From Aquarana catesbeiana (lineage: Eukaryota > Chordata > Amphibia > Anura > Ranidae): 64,000 nt of DNA. Position 1 is the stretch's first letter, and the number at the start of each line of letters is the position of its first letter. The translations under genes and the position numbers were made by a program. Under the pieces are notes generated by a model. The model was not told where the DNA came from. It ran no database searches and saw only the letters and a program-made list of their open reading frames with translations. The DNA lies in assembly GCF_042186555.1 (NCBI RefSeq), contig NC_133333.1:222644757-222708756 (forward strand), in the 5' to 3' direction. Positions 41,880 to 53,744 of this stretch are shown in pieces.

Positions 41880-42651
41880 TATGGGAATGGTTGGAATCCA
41901 TCAGATGTCTTACTAAACAGCGACTGCAGCTCTACAATCAAGATCTTGGGAGGATCCAACTGATGCAAGGTAAAGAATAAACACAGGGTGCAGGTGGGTG
42001 TTCGCGGCATCAAAGATTAAATAAGAATAAAAAAACATAATGCATTCCCATGTAAAACTTGGTAAAAACAAGGGTGAAGTAGCTTCAGGATGTCCAAAGC
42101 CTGTGTACAGGGCTGTTTCAGACTCAGATTTTCTGAGTTATAAATAATGTGTAATAATTGAAGTTAATGTCTTGAACCATCTGTCCTGACCGGTAAAATT
42201 AACCCTTCTTCAACAAACTATCGGTCCAATTAAAAGAGAAGTAACTATAGCAATTCCCTATGCAGTGGTAATTGTTCCTTGAGGACAAATTACCAAAACA
42301 GCAATTAATATGAAAAAAATAAAAGTAAGTGACATTGAGGATTTGTCCCCAGAGGTACAAGAACCCTATATTACCATGGGATGTGTACAGCAGGGCCTGT
42401 GTATGTTCTGTAAACAATGGAAGTTAGAAAGCATTCAATATTTTTCTGCATTAGCATACATTGGTTTTAAGATTATAGCACAAAGTAATTGTCTTAAATA
42501 ACTAATTGAAGGGCAAGGTAAGCTCAGTTACTATTTCTTGTAATCTTGTTAAAGTGAAGCTCTGAGCTGCCTTGGCCGACTTGTTTTTAAAGGTCTAGGC
42601 TTCAGGGCTGCCATGCTCATAATGGCCTAACTAGTGAGTTAAGCAGCCAAT
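41880..42651. other. Unassigned sequence
   Basis: No gene or repeat family recognised over about 0.77 kb. Confidence 0.4.
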
Positions 42652-42653
42652 TA

Positions 42654-44236
42654 CAGTTTTGCTCATAAGTTTACATAACCTGGCATAATTTATGATTTCT
42701 TGGCCATTTTTCAGAGAATATGAATGATAACACAAAAACTTTTCTTTCACTCATGGTTAGTGTTTGGCTGAAGCCATTTATTATCAACCAACTGTGTTTA
42801 CTCTTTTGAAATCATAATGGCAACAGAAAATACCCAAATGACCCTGATCAAAAGTTTACATACCCCAGTTCTTAATACCGTGTATTACCTCCTTTAACAT
42901 CAATGACAACTTGAAGTTTTTTGTGGTATTTGTGGATGAGGCTCTTTATCTTCTCAGATGGTAAAGCTGCCCATTCCTCTTGGCAAAAAGCCTCTAGTTC
43001 CTGTAAATTCTTGGGCTGACTATTGAGGTCAGGAGACTGAGATGGCCACTCCAGAACCTTCACTGTATTCTGCTGTAGCCAATGACAGGTCGACTTGGCC
43101 TTGTGTTTTGGATCATTGTCATGTTGGAATGTCCAAGTACGTCACATGCGCAGCTTCCTGGCTGACGAATGCAAATGTTCCTCCAGTATTTTTTGATAAC
43201 ATACTGCATTCATCTTGCCAACAATTTTGACCAAATTTCCTGTGTCTTTGTAGCTCACACATCCCCAAAACATCAGTGATTCAACTCCTGACCTTTCATC
43301 ATAGGCCTTGTTGACTCCTCTCCAAATGTAGAGTTTATGGTTGTGGCCAAAAAGCTCAATTGTGGTCTCATCACTCCAAATGACTTTGTGCCAGAAGGTT
43401 TGAGGCTTGTCTCTGTGCTGTTTGGCATATTGTAAGTTGGATACTTTGTGGCATTTGCATAGTAATGGCTTTCTTCTGGTGACTTGACCATGCAGCCCAT
43501 CTTTCTTCAAGTGCCTCCTTATTATGCATCTTGAAACAGTCACACCACATGTTTTCAGAGAGTCCTGTATTTCACCTGAAGTTATTTGTGGGTTTTTCTT
43601 TGCATCCCAAACTATTTTCCTGGCAGTTGTGGCTGAAATTTTAGTGGGTCTACCTGACGTGGTTTGGTTTCAACAGAACCCCTCATTTTTCACTTCTTGA
43701 TTAGAGTTTAAACACTGCTGATTGGCATTCTCAATTCCTTGGATTAATTTGTATATCCCTTTCCTGTTTTATACAGTTCAACTACCTTTTCCCGCAGATC
43801 CTTTGACAATTCTTTTGCTTTCCCCATGACTCAGAATCCAGAAACGTCAGTGCAGCACTGGATGAAAGCTGCAAGGGTCTGTCAGGAGTCCAGAAACTCA
43901 ATGACCTTTTATATACACACACTAATTACAAGCAAACAGATCATAGGTGAGGATGGTTACCTTTAATAGCCATTCAAACCCCTTTGTGTCAACTTGTGTG
44001 CATGTTATCAGGCCAAAATCACCAGGGTATGTAAACTTTTGATCAGGGTCATTTGGGTAGTTTCTGTTGTCATTATATTTTAAAAAGAGTAAACACAGTT
44101 GATTGATAATAAATGGCTTCAGCCAAACACTAACCATAAGTGAAAGAAATGTTTTTGTGTTATCATTCATATTCTCTGAAAAATGGCCAAGAAATCATAA
44201 ATTCTGCCAGGGTATGTAAACTTATGAGCACAACTG
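42654..44236 (-). mobile_element. Tc1-like transposon with long inverted repeats, complete ends
   Basis: Begins CAGTTTTGCTCATAAG and ends CTTATGAGCACAACTG with TA duplications at 42652-42653 and 44237-44238. The inverted repeats are about 210 bp; each contains two AAGTTTACATA-type direct repeats (near the outer end and about 190 bp inside), the IR/DR arrangement of Sleeping Beauty-like Tc1 elements. The total length of 1583 bp is the usual full size. The repeats are still very similar to each other. Confidence 0.9.
42872..43827 (-). pseudogene. Tc1-like transposase, frameshifted
   Basis: The transposase would bind the inverted repeats and cut and paste the element. The frame starts at an ATG at 43825-43827 and shows the paired helix-turn-helix region in broken frames. 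A 134-codon stretch (43142-43543) has TVSRCIIRRHLKKDGLHGQV and KVIWSDETTIELFG with the first catalytic Asp. A frameshift near 43135 then precedes a FQHDNDPKH-type motif carrying the second Asp, and the last piece, 42872-43063, contains VLEWPSQSPDLNSQPKNL. The third catalytic acid of the family (normally Glu two or three residues after PDLN) is not found there. So the ends are good but the enzyme is dead; mobility would need a transposase in trans. Confidence 0.85.
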
Positions 44237-44273
44237 TATATCTGAAAAAGTCTCTTTTGACAGGTCAATGACT

Positions 44274-44495
44274 CATTAAAGTGTACTTTAGCCTAGAAAC
44301 AAAATTGTAAGGTACAGCAGTTTACCAGTCTTTAGATGTGGTGGCTGTATTAGTTTCCTAATTTGTACCTGGTGATCCTGCCATTAACATACACCTCTTG
44401 TCCCAGGGTGACAATGCTCTCCCACTATACTGTATCTTCTGGAGAAACAGCAATGCTGCTCTCCTGATTTGAGATACAAAAACCTTTACCTCTCC
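44274..44495 (+). mobile_element. T2/Kolobok-like MITE fragment
   Basis: Starts TTAAAGTGTACTTTAGCC and shares block order with 14889-15150 (CCAGTCTTTAGATGTGGTGG, CCTGGTGATCCTGCC). The right end is not defined. Confidence 0.5.
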
Positions 44496-44671
44496 TTATC
44501 TCCAGTAAATTGGGAGTGCAGTGGTATTCCGTGGTTCACAAAAAATAGCTGAGAAGGCTGATAATATTGTTTGAGATACCAGTTCAACACACAAAATGTT
44601 ACAAAGACACTGAATTATGGTCAAGCTCAGCAGGTACTTTCCTGATCTTGCAATCGAAAATGTACTTAACA

Positions 44672-44965
44672 ACTGTAAATGAGAGTGCACTGGCATAATG
44701 TAAGGTCCTCAAAATATCTTTAATTGGTTAAAATAAATGTATTGTACTCACAAAAGTGATATAAAAGTCACTTCACAAATAATTTCCATAAGGAACATCT
44801 CATCGACCAACAAATGCACCCATCCGTCCACAAGTACATTTGTTGGTATATGAGTTGTTCCTCATGGAAATATTATACAATATATTTATTTGAGACAATT
44901 AAAGATGTTTTTAAGGATCTTATACTATGCCAGTGCACTCTTTGTTTCATTTACAGTATTTCCAA
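44672..44965. repeat. Fold-back element with arms of about 130 bp
   Basis: CTGTAAATGAGAGTGCACTGGC at 44675-44696 pairs with the CAGTGCACTC/CATTTACAG region near 44930-44957. CTCAAAATATCTTTAATTG pairs with CAATTAAAGATGTTTTTAAG. AACATCTCATCGACCAACAA pairs with TTGTTGGTATATGAG, with a short loop near 44835. No coding capacity. Confidence 0.7.
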
Positions 44966-45572
44966 AAATTCCCTGGTCTTGAAAGGGCAATGTGATGGAA
45001 CTGATTTGGCACCCTGCTTGGGTGCTTCCTTCCATGAAACAGTGCCTCCTGCCCTCCAAACCGTTCCGAGCAGACCGAGAGTTAATACCAGTACTTTTTA
45101 CCTCAAGCATCGTACACAGACAAGATGTTGGGATAGAACCAAAGGAATGACTGTTTATTGAACAGAAATACAGGTTTTTTATACACTTGAAAAGTAGGTC
45201 AGTCACCACGTGAACAATGAAATGTTTTTTTTTTTTTTTTTTAACAACAAGGTTGGTCTTTATTTGAAAAATTGAATTGCAGTACATTATAAGACATGAA
45301 ATCATTGCAGTGAACACAACAATGGGAAAACAGTATATATGCAGTACACAGTATGCAGTGTAGTCATAGGACATGGCAGATAAACATCACACAGGACAGG
45401 AAAATAAGGGTTTTATCCCTCCGCTGTCATCAGAAAAAAAAAAAGGGGAGAAAAAAAAGAGAGGAGGGGGGGAGGGGCGGGGGGAAGGGAACACCGAACA
45501 ATAGAGCGCAGTCAAATACAGTGCATCAAATACAGCCTATAGGGTGAGGACAACAAAAGAGGATAATACAGA

Positions 45573-46151
45573 TCACAGGGGGTTGGTCCATGGCTGCCAG
45601 ACCCCCTCAAATTTCCAGGGACAACCTCTGCTTATATAGGTAACTTTATACATTGGCAGAATAGCATTAATTGAGTTTTCCCATGACCTTATTGTAGGTG
45701 GTAAGGGGGACGTCCATCTAAGGAGGATCTCCTTTTTGGCATAAAAGAGTAGCAATGAAAGCAGAAGTTTAGTATACCAAGGCCTTTGGTCATCATCCTG
45801 TATACCTAGTAGGGCCAGTTCCACCGCCAGGGGCAGCTCCAGCTGGAGCCGTACATTAATAAACTCGAAAATATCAGCCCAATAACGGTTGAGTTTAGGA
45901 CATAGCCAAAACATGTGCATATAATCACTGTCTGGAGACTGACATCTTGGACAGTTCGGGGATCTCAGCGGGTAAATTCTGTGCAGTCTCTGAGGCGTGA
46001 AGTAAATCCTATGCAGGAATTTGGTTTGTATTAATTTGTCCCTAGAGGATATCACCGGTTGGGAGCAATTTTTGAAACATTCCTCCCAAGTCTCTCTATC
46101 TAGGGATGGGATATCAGCCCTCCACTTGTCCCATAGTACATCCATTTTTTT
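45573..46151 (-). pseudogene. LINE ORF2 C-terminal domain
   Basis: Continuation of ORF2 in a shifted frame. The shift falls in an A8 run (46144-46151 as T on the plus strand), a typical slippage site. The 190-codon stretch contains IQTKFLHRIYFTPQRLHRIY and the Cys-rich segment CPRCQSPDSDYMHMFWLC, the CCHC-like motif at the ORF2 C-terminus that is needed for retrotransposition in L1. It ends with a natural stop before the 3'UTR. Confidence 0.85.
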
Positions 46152-47870
46152 TAGAGTCTGTGCTAAGTAACGTCAAGTATAGCGTCGATAGGGGCTTAGA
46201 CAAGGATTCTTGCGCCAATAACTCCTCGACCGAATCCGTCTCAAGGTCAGGTGGTGTTGGGAACTGAGCACGGAACGCGTGACGCAGCTGATAGTAGCGA
46301 AACAGCATTCCTGCCGGAAGGCCACACCTCTCTACCAGTTCTTGAAAGGAAACCATGACCCCGGAGGAAACAACATCCTTCAGAATTTTAATTCCATACC
46401 GGGCCCATACTTGAGGGTCGGGAATAGTCCTGAAATGCGGGAGAGTAGGATTCCCCCATAACGGACAATAAGGGGACCACCTATTTGGAGATAGAAACCG
46501 TCTCCTAGCCACCCCCCATACACGCAGAGTGGCTCGAGTGGGACCGGAGAGGGTAGGACTGGAGGAGGCCCCACGATATACCAAATTACCAAGCTCTTTA
46601 AGGGAACCCACCATAGCCGCCTCCAAACAGACTGCTGCATTGGTCCTAGACTGCTCAAACCACCATCTAACCGTGACTAGCACAGCAGCCCAATAATACA
46701 CCATCAGGTTAGGTAAGGCCAAACCCCCACATCTGACAGGGAGCTGAAGAGTTGATTTGGCTATATGAGGGGAGGATCCCCGCCAAAGGAAGGATCCAAT
46801 GCAGCCGTCTATCTCTTTGAAAAACGCCTGGGGTATCCATGTGGGGCAATTCCAAAAGATATAATTTAATTTAGGTAGATAAATCATTTTCAATATATTT
46901 ATACGCCCTAGCAAATTAAGGGGAAGATTGGCCCACCTAGAGCAGTGGTCTTTAAGACATGCGACTATAGGCTGTAGGTTAAGGCGTTGAAAGGACCTAA
47001 AATCTCGTGATATCTTTATTCCCAGGTATGTGAATTCCTCCGCCCACTTCAGCGCAGGTTGGTTCACTAGATCCCTGGCCTTTGCATCTAGAGGAAAAAG
47101 TACCGATTTAGACCAATTAATGCGGACTCCTGAAAAACGTCCAAACTCATCAAAAATTTCTAAAGCCGCCTGCAGTGAAGTATCTGCATCCTGTAAATAG
47201 AGTAGTGCGTCATCGGCATACAGGGATATCTTCTCCTCCAGAGGGCCAACCCGCAATCCCACAATGTGGCTAGATTCACGAACCAGTGTCGCCAGGGGCT
47301 CTAAGGCCAAGGCAAACAGAGTGGGGGACAGTGGGCACCCCTGCATGGTCCCCCTCCGGAGGAGAAAAACATTGGAAAGGGAGTCATTTACCCTAATCCT
47401 TGCTCTGGGGGCCCTATATAACAAACCTAGCCAGTGAAGAAATTTAGGACCCACCCCAAATCTCTTCAGCACTTCCCATAAATATTCCCACTCCACGGAG
47501 TCAAAAGCCTTCTCCGCGTCCAGAGAGGCTATGACTCGTGTTCCGTCGTTATCATGGGTGGCAGCCAGGTTTAGGAACAGACGGTGTATGTTGATATCGG
47601 TGCTCTTCCCCGGCATGAACCCGGTTTGATCTACATGTACGAGGTCCTCTATCACCTTCCCAAGTCTCCTGCCCCAAATTTTTGCCAGTAGTTTGGCGTC
47701 TGCGTTGATGAGGGAAATAGGTCAATAGGAGGCACATTCTTCAGGGTCCTTACCGGGTTTGGGCACCAACACCACCACTGCTTCGGAGAAAGATTCAGGG
47801 AGAGCATTCAAAGTAAAAGATTGCTGTAGTAACGAAGTAAATCTAGGTGCGAGGAGTTCTTGGTATATAG
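46114..47870 (-). pseudogene. LINE ORF2 reverse transcriptase domain
   Basis: The RT primes on nicked genomic DNA to copy the element RNA. A 513-codon open stretch (47655 to 46114) carries DQTGFMPGKSTDINIHRLFL, SLDAEKAFDSVEWEYLW with the first catalytic Asp, RRGTMQGCPLSPTLFALALE, the catalytic YADDALLYLQD (residues 146-156 of the stretch), the INWSKSVLFPL block and the thumb region. Upstream of 47655 the same frame continues to about 47870 through one TGA near 47718. A frameshift near 47915 separates it from the endonuclease. All RT motifs themselves look intact. Confidence 0.9.
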
Positions 47871-47878
47871 CATAAAAT

Positions 47879-49285
47879 TCAATGGGTATCCCATCTGGTC
47901 CCGGGGCCTTTCCCTGAACCCAGGGCCTCCTGAACCTCTTCTAATGAAATATCCTTCTCCATTTCTACACGTTTTTCGGGCTCTAAAGAGGGGAGGGTAA
48001 CCTGGTTGAGATATTCAATCAACTGGGAATGATCATAATCAGCTCTAGAAGAATAACGAGTTTTGTAGAAGTCAAAAAATCTTGCACTAATATCCGCCGG
48101 AGCTGTCAATAGACTGCCATCCAGGTCTTTCAATCTACCAATGCGAGTAACAGTGTGCTGTCCCCTGGCAAGCCAGGCCAACAGCCTACCGTTCTTGTCT
48201 CCAAACTCAAATACCCTTTGGGCGCTATCTAGCATCGACTTCTTAGTGAGCTCGATCCTACAAAGAGACAACTCTCTGAGGACATCCTGCCAAAGCACAT
48301 AATGGGTCTGGTCAGGAAATCGGACATATTCCGCCTCCTTCAGCCTAGCCTGGTCCTCTAATAGCCTCAGAGACTGCGCAGATCCCCTCTTTTTCGCAGA
48401 TATGCGGGTCATATATTCACCTCTAAGCCAGGCCTTAAACGCATCCCACTGTACCAGAGGTCCAGTAGAGTCTGCATTGGTAATCCAAAAACCGCATAAT
48501 GTCTCCGGTATCTCCTCCTGGATCTCCGGCTCCATAATCCAGTACTTGGATAACCTCCACATCCTCTCACCCACCATCGGAGAAAGTTGGATGGTCACAG
48601 ACACCGGAGCATGATCTGAAATTCCACGGGAGAGAATCTCCACCGAGACCAACCTCCTCATAAGGCTGGGGGAGGCATATGCTAAGTCAATACGGGACAT
48701 GGTTCGGTGTGTGGTGGAGAGGCAAGTGAACTCTTTATCAGTGGGATGGAAATGGCGCCAAGCATCTGTCATATGAAAGGCGGACGCCCAGTGGGAAAGG
48801 TCCTGTTGCTGGGGACCAACCACCTGCATCCTGTCCAGCTCCCTATTTGGGGTCATATTAAAATCACCTAGAAATAGGACATTTTCTACATTATATAACG
48901 TGGCTTGTTGCAGCAGGTCATGAAGTAACCCTACGTCCGCCGGAGGAGGCAGGTAGACTCCCACAATAACAACAGGAATCTCCTCAATCAGAGAATGTAG
49001 GAGAACATACCTACCCCCTGGGTCTAGATGAACATCCAACAGTTGAAAATGCAGGGATTTGTGCACTAGCACACTGACCCCCCTGGCATAATTGAAGTAT
49101 GTCCCATGGTAATGAGTAGCAACCCATGCCCGCTTTAAACTAAGAAAGCGGGAGCCCACGAGATGCGTCTCCTGCAGGATACACACCTGTGGGCGGAGCT
49201 TGCGCAAGTAATTGAGCACTAAAGAGCGCTTCACAGCGGAATTTAAGCCTCGTATATTCCACGACACCACTAGACATCCAGCCAT
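47879..49285 (-). pseudogene. LINE ORF2 apurinic/apyrimidinic-like endonuclease domain and linker
   Basis: The start of ORF2: 468 codons from an ATG at 49285. Residues 1-230 form the APE-like endonuclease that nicks the target: SWNIRGLNS at 8-16, LQETHL with Glu39, LGDFNMTP with Asp141 and Asn143, SRIDLAYAS with Asp200, and SDHAPV with Asp224-His225. All catalytic positions are present. The rest is the linker to RT, ending at a frameshift in the GSGKGPG region near 47915, where the out-of-frame continuation has the expected APGPDGIP-type start of RT. Annotated as a pseudogene because ORF2 is not continuous. Confidence 0.9.
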
Positions 49286-50079
49286 GGCAACAACTCCTCA
49301 ATACCAGAAGGGCCCTGTCTTGATGAGGATGCCCGTCCCCAGTCCCCCCGGGGGGGGGAAAGCCCCACGTCCGGTTACAACGGGGACACACACCCTGTCA
49401 AAATGTAAAAGCACACTACATATATTACTCATAAATGTGTAAAAAAATACATGTCTTATTAGACCAACTCGAACCTGAAAATAAAAAAGGGTTAGTATAG
49501 ATAACCAACCATAACCACCAATGAACAACCCCACCCCCCACCCCGCACCCCCCAAAACATTGAGGAGCACATAAGTCCCATGAACCCCAGAAAAACTGGT
49601 AACTTAAGTTGAGGTCGTGTAGCCGGAACGGGACCTCACAACACCATCATTGAGTATGGGAACTAGGTGTTTGTGTATCAGTACATATCCCAGAGCCTGT
49701 GGAGTGATAAGTAGGAGAGGATAAAATGTTCTGTTCATCACCTGACTAAGCAGGGGCACCTTCTTCATTGCTCGTTACAAAAATGAAAAAGAAAAGAAAA
49801 CAAACATGAAAATAAAACGATCCCCCAGGACAACCTGAAAAGAGCATATAAGGAAAAGTTGCAAGAGGGCCAGAGCTGCTGGAACAGCCAATCCTCTCCT
49901 CTGGCAGGAGTCCCTAAGCATGGCAATAATCCATAGGAATCCGTGGAGGAAGATATGAGAAAGGATTGGAGTGCAGCCACAGTACACAAGGGGGGAAATG
50001 CATGTTCATCTATTCCCAGATATGCAAAGTAAGCAATTCCAAACAGCGTGCCCATAGTAGCAGAATACGAAAGTTAAAC

Positions 50080-50898
50080 TTACGGGGGGAGAGTCTCCAG
50101 CCAGGCGGACGCATCTTTAGGATTAGTGAAAAATCGAACCGTCTCACCGTCTACCACTCGCAGTTTAGCAGGGAATAGGATGCTGTACTTTATTCCTCTT
50201 CTTCGCAGGGCAGCTTTAACCGAATCAAAAGAGCGGCGTTGGCGTTGCGTTTCCATAGCATAGTCCGGGAACAGCAGGAGCTTGACATTTTTGTAAGGCA
50301 GCTCACCAGCAACACTCAAAGCTCTAAGCAACTCATCCCTGTCTCAGAAGTTTAATAAACGGAGGATGAAAGTGCGAGGGGGAGATCCTTCAGGCCCCGG
50401 CCGGGGCGGCACTCGATGGGCCCTCTCCACCACAAAGTACGGGGAAAGCTGGGCAGCTGGGAGCATGGAGCGCAATAACTCCTCCGCAAACTGGGCTGGG
50501 GCTCGGCCTTCTACCCCCTCCGGGAGACCCACGATCCTGAGGTTGTTCCTCCTGCTCCGGTTCTCGGCGTCTTCTGCACGGTATTCCAGGGCCCGCACCT
50601 TCGTCTGAAGGGCGCGGATGGAGGCATCATGGTCAGTAATTGTGTCCTCTGCCTCTCCTATCCTCTGCTCAGCCTCTGATATCCTAGAGCGGATTTTATC
50701 CAGATCTTGCCTAACTATGCCCACGTTCAGCTGGACCTCTTCTATCTTGGAGGCCAAGGTGGATTGACAAGAAGTTACTGCAGACTGGCAGGAGGTAATA
50801 GCCGCCATGAGCTCCGTCAGTCCCGGAGGGGTCAGAGCAGGATCCTCCTCATGGTCCGTCTGCGACGCCATATTACTATGGCGCGCAGGAGATCCCAC
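50080..50898 (-). pseudogene. LINE ORF1 (RNA-binding protein), one premature stop
   Basis: ORF1 makes the RNA chaperone that coats LINE RNA. The likely start is ATG at about 50871 (MASQTDHEED); an upstream in-frame ATG at 50898 also exists. Residues about 20-110 form a heptad-rich coiled coil (KIEEVQLNVGIVRQDLDKI, QTKVRALEYRAEDAENRSRR), followed by an RRM-like domain (NNLRIVGLPEG, FVVERAHRVP, TFILRLLNF). A TGA at about 50344 interrupts the frame; the same frame continues (LLRALSVAGELPYKNVKLLL to FFTNPKDASAWLETLPP) to the natural stop at 50080. This is the C-terminal domain, so a single nonsense change is the only lesion I see. Confidence 0.88.
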
Positions 50899-51029
50899 AG
50901 AGCGGGGGGTTGATCCGTCCTCTTCTGGGATATTTGGGGGAACTTTAGCTTCTTACCCCTCTTTTTGTAGCCAGGAGTCCTGGAAGACATCCAGCAAGCT
51001 CAGGATTCCTTTAGTCGGTGCAGCAGAAC

Positions 51030-51110
51030 AGTGCGGATTACTTTATAGGATTACACTCCAGGAGAGCTCAGAACACACGTCTGTTCAGTCCGCCATCTTG
51101 GCCACGCCCC
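51030..51110 (-). promoter_or_regulatory. LINE 5' end with YY1-like motif
   Basis: The minus-strand 5' end starts GGGGCGTGGCCAAGATGGCG. The CAAGATGGCGG core matches the YY1 site that directs transcription from the first base in human L1, at almost the same distance (about ten bases) from the element start. The functional role is inferred by analogy. Confidence 0.6.
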
Positions 51111-52869
51111 TACAATAAAATATTTTCCCAAAATATCACACAATGGTTTAGATAATGAGCTAGAACTGACACAAGGCCAATCCCATCATAGATACCTCCA
51201 AGAGTTAGCCAAGTTAGCCAACAGACAGAAACAATAGGTGACTCAATTAACTTAATTAACAATGGGAGAAATATACGTAACACATAACACCTTAAGTAGA
51301 TTAAATCAGGATACCCCCAGCATCAAGTTGCTTTGAGTTGATGATATTAACATCTGCTCTGAGTCTCACAGTCTGAAGTAGTCATTGCTGGTTTGGTCCT
51401 TTGGGAAAACATGGACTTGAATCTGAAGCAAGACCTCTCCAGGGGTCCCCCAGGCACACAGCTCCCAAAGAGTAGTGTTCCCTTAAAAGCAAGGGCCCCT
51501 AGTCAGTAGGGAAGAGGCTAGCATGTCCCCTCCAAAAAGCCTCTGTCCTTGTTGGGTCTGTCACAGGCTACAAGAGAGTGTATATTTTTTTCTACTACAT
51601 TAGGTTGAAGAAAGAGACTCTGTGCCAATAATTAGGGCTTTGGAAGACATGGACTTGTAGATTCCATCTCTGATAAACGCTGACATTAGTTTATCATTTT
51701 AGAAAATATACTTAGCCTTGAAAAAGAAAACAAACCACCACATCTAATCCATGCATGCAATCCCACTTGGAGTGGTTACTGTGGTTAGGTACAGGTGAGC
51801 GGCTATGGATGTGGGCTGCCTTTGTCAAGGGATGCATACATGTTCTTAACTAGTGGCATTTGCTCTATGTGCAATTCAGAAACGATTTGTCATTGATTTA
51901 TACAGGTTTTCTATCGTTGGCTGATTGGAAACACCTGGCCATACCCTTCACAGAAATACATTGATGGGGGGGCGGGTACAGCCTTCTTTAGCCATGTGAA
52001 AAAAATATATACATTTAAAAACATGAATTAACTTGTAAATAACTTTGTAACAAACTGCTATCCATGCAATGTAATTTGGTGTCATGAACATACAGGAAAA
52101 AATGACTGAATAAAATTAGCACTTTATATTTACAGTTGCTATAAATTGATGGTCAAACTGAGAAAAACATATTTTCTTCTAGTTTTTACTTTTATTTAAT
52201 TCTTTCAAAAGAATAGAAAATTAAATAATTCCTGGAATACAATATCACCAAAGGAATTGCCCCAAAAAACAATACATGCCTCAATTCCGCATTAATTTAA
52301 TTGCCAAATAAATAGTCCCATAGCTAAAATGTGAAAATGTTTTCGAGCATAACTGGTCAGAACTTGAAAAACATCAAAATATCAAAGGAACACAAAACGT
52401 ACATTATATCTTGTATAGATCATATTGGTAGACACATAGACAACTTAAGCTACAAAGACGAAACATTTATATACAAACTCTTAACGTCCCAATATTGGCT
52501 CACATTTAAACTCAAAAAACAGTTTAGTTCAGCGCATACAATACATACACAATGATAATGACAGTCTCTGGGGCCATGTACTGTAGATAGTCCTTACAAT
52601 TTTATTGCTCTTCATTAGAAATCGCACAAGTCCTCTCAGTCTCATAAAAAAATAGAAGGCCTACTTCCCAAAATGTTTATTAATGCCAAAAATATTGTTA
52701 AAATTCTTGGGCTCAAAATCACAATCTATTAAAGCTCAGATACAAAAATATGTACTAAACTCTAGTACATGTGCCTCTGGGGATAACTTTGCAGGATAAC
52801 AAGTAAAAAAACTTTGTACAAAACACAATAGAGTTCTTTTATGGTTTGAGCACACACACGATAGGTTCC
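51111..52869. other. Unassigned sequence, 1.76 kb
   Basis: No gene, transposon terminus or tandem array recognised. A/T-rich, with short frames lacking domains. The longest stretch here without an annotated repeat. Confidence 0.45.
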
Positions 52870-53744
52870 TTAACCACTTGCCGACCGCCTAACGCATATA
52901 TACGTCAACAAAATGGCACGGGCAGGCAAAATCACGTACCTGGTACGTGATTGCCTTCCCGCGGGCGGGGGGTCCGATCAGAACCCCCCCCGGTGCCAGC
53001 GGTGGTCGGCTTTGGTCTGGGAGCGTTGAGAGACGAGGGAGAGGCCATCCGATCGTGGCCCCCCCCTCGCGATCGCTCCCAGCCAATGAGAAACATCCCC
53101 TGTATAGTACACAGAGGCAGAGGATGTGATGTCATCTCTCCTCGGCTCGGCAGTTTCCATTCCGGCGCAGAGGAGAGAAGACATCTGAGTAAGTGCAAAA
53201 CACACACACAGTAGAACATGCCAGGCATACATTACACCCCCGATCCCCCCCGATCGCCCCCCGATCCCCCCCCTATCACCCCTCCCCCCCCCGTCACACT
53301 GACACCAAGCAGGTTTTTTTTTTTCTGATTACTGCATGGTGTCAGTTTGTGACAGTTAGAAATGGTAGGGCAGTTAGTATTATCCCCCTTTAGGTCTAGG
53401 GTACCCCCCTAACCCCCCCATATAAAGTTTTAACCCCTTGATAACCCCCTGTCACCAGTGTCGCTAAGCAATCATTTTTCTGATCGCTGTATTAGTGTCG
53501 CTGGTGACGCTAGTTAGGGAGGTAAATATTTAGGTTCGCCGTCAGCATTTTATAGCGACAGGGACCCCCATATAATACCTAATAAAGGTTTTAACCCCTT
53601 GATTGCCCCTATTTAACCCTTTCACCACTGATCACCGTATAACCGTTACGGGTGACGCTGGTTAGTTCGTTTATTTTTTATAGTGTCAGGGCACCCGCTG
53701 TTTATTACCGAATAAAGGTTTAGCCCCCTGATCGCCCGGCGGTG

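Larger units (their letters stand above)
45225..51110 (-). mobile_element. Nearly full-length L1-superfamily LINE (5.9 kb)
   Basis: Minus-strand non-LTR retrotransposon from a 5' end at 51110 to a poly(A) tail seen as a T-run at 45225-45242. Order: 5'UTR, ORF1 (two pieces), about 0.8 kb inter-ORF, ORF2 (endonuclease, RT, C-terminal Cys/His domain), purine-rich 3'UTR (45430-45490). The 10-bp flanks ACAATGAAAT (45214-45223) and ACAATAAAAT (51112-51121) match at nine of ten positions and may be the target duplication. The 5' end is present and only a few lesions were seen, so the copy is probably young by the standards of this window. Related truncated copy at 39600-41871. Confidence 0.9.

Noticed and set aside
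44925..45374. 149-codon minus-strand frame at the LINE 3' end
   Set aside because: It runs through the poly(A) tail (Lys run) and the target-site flank, so it is fortuitous.
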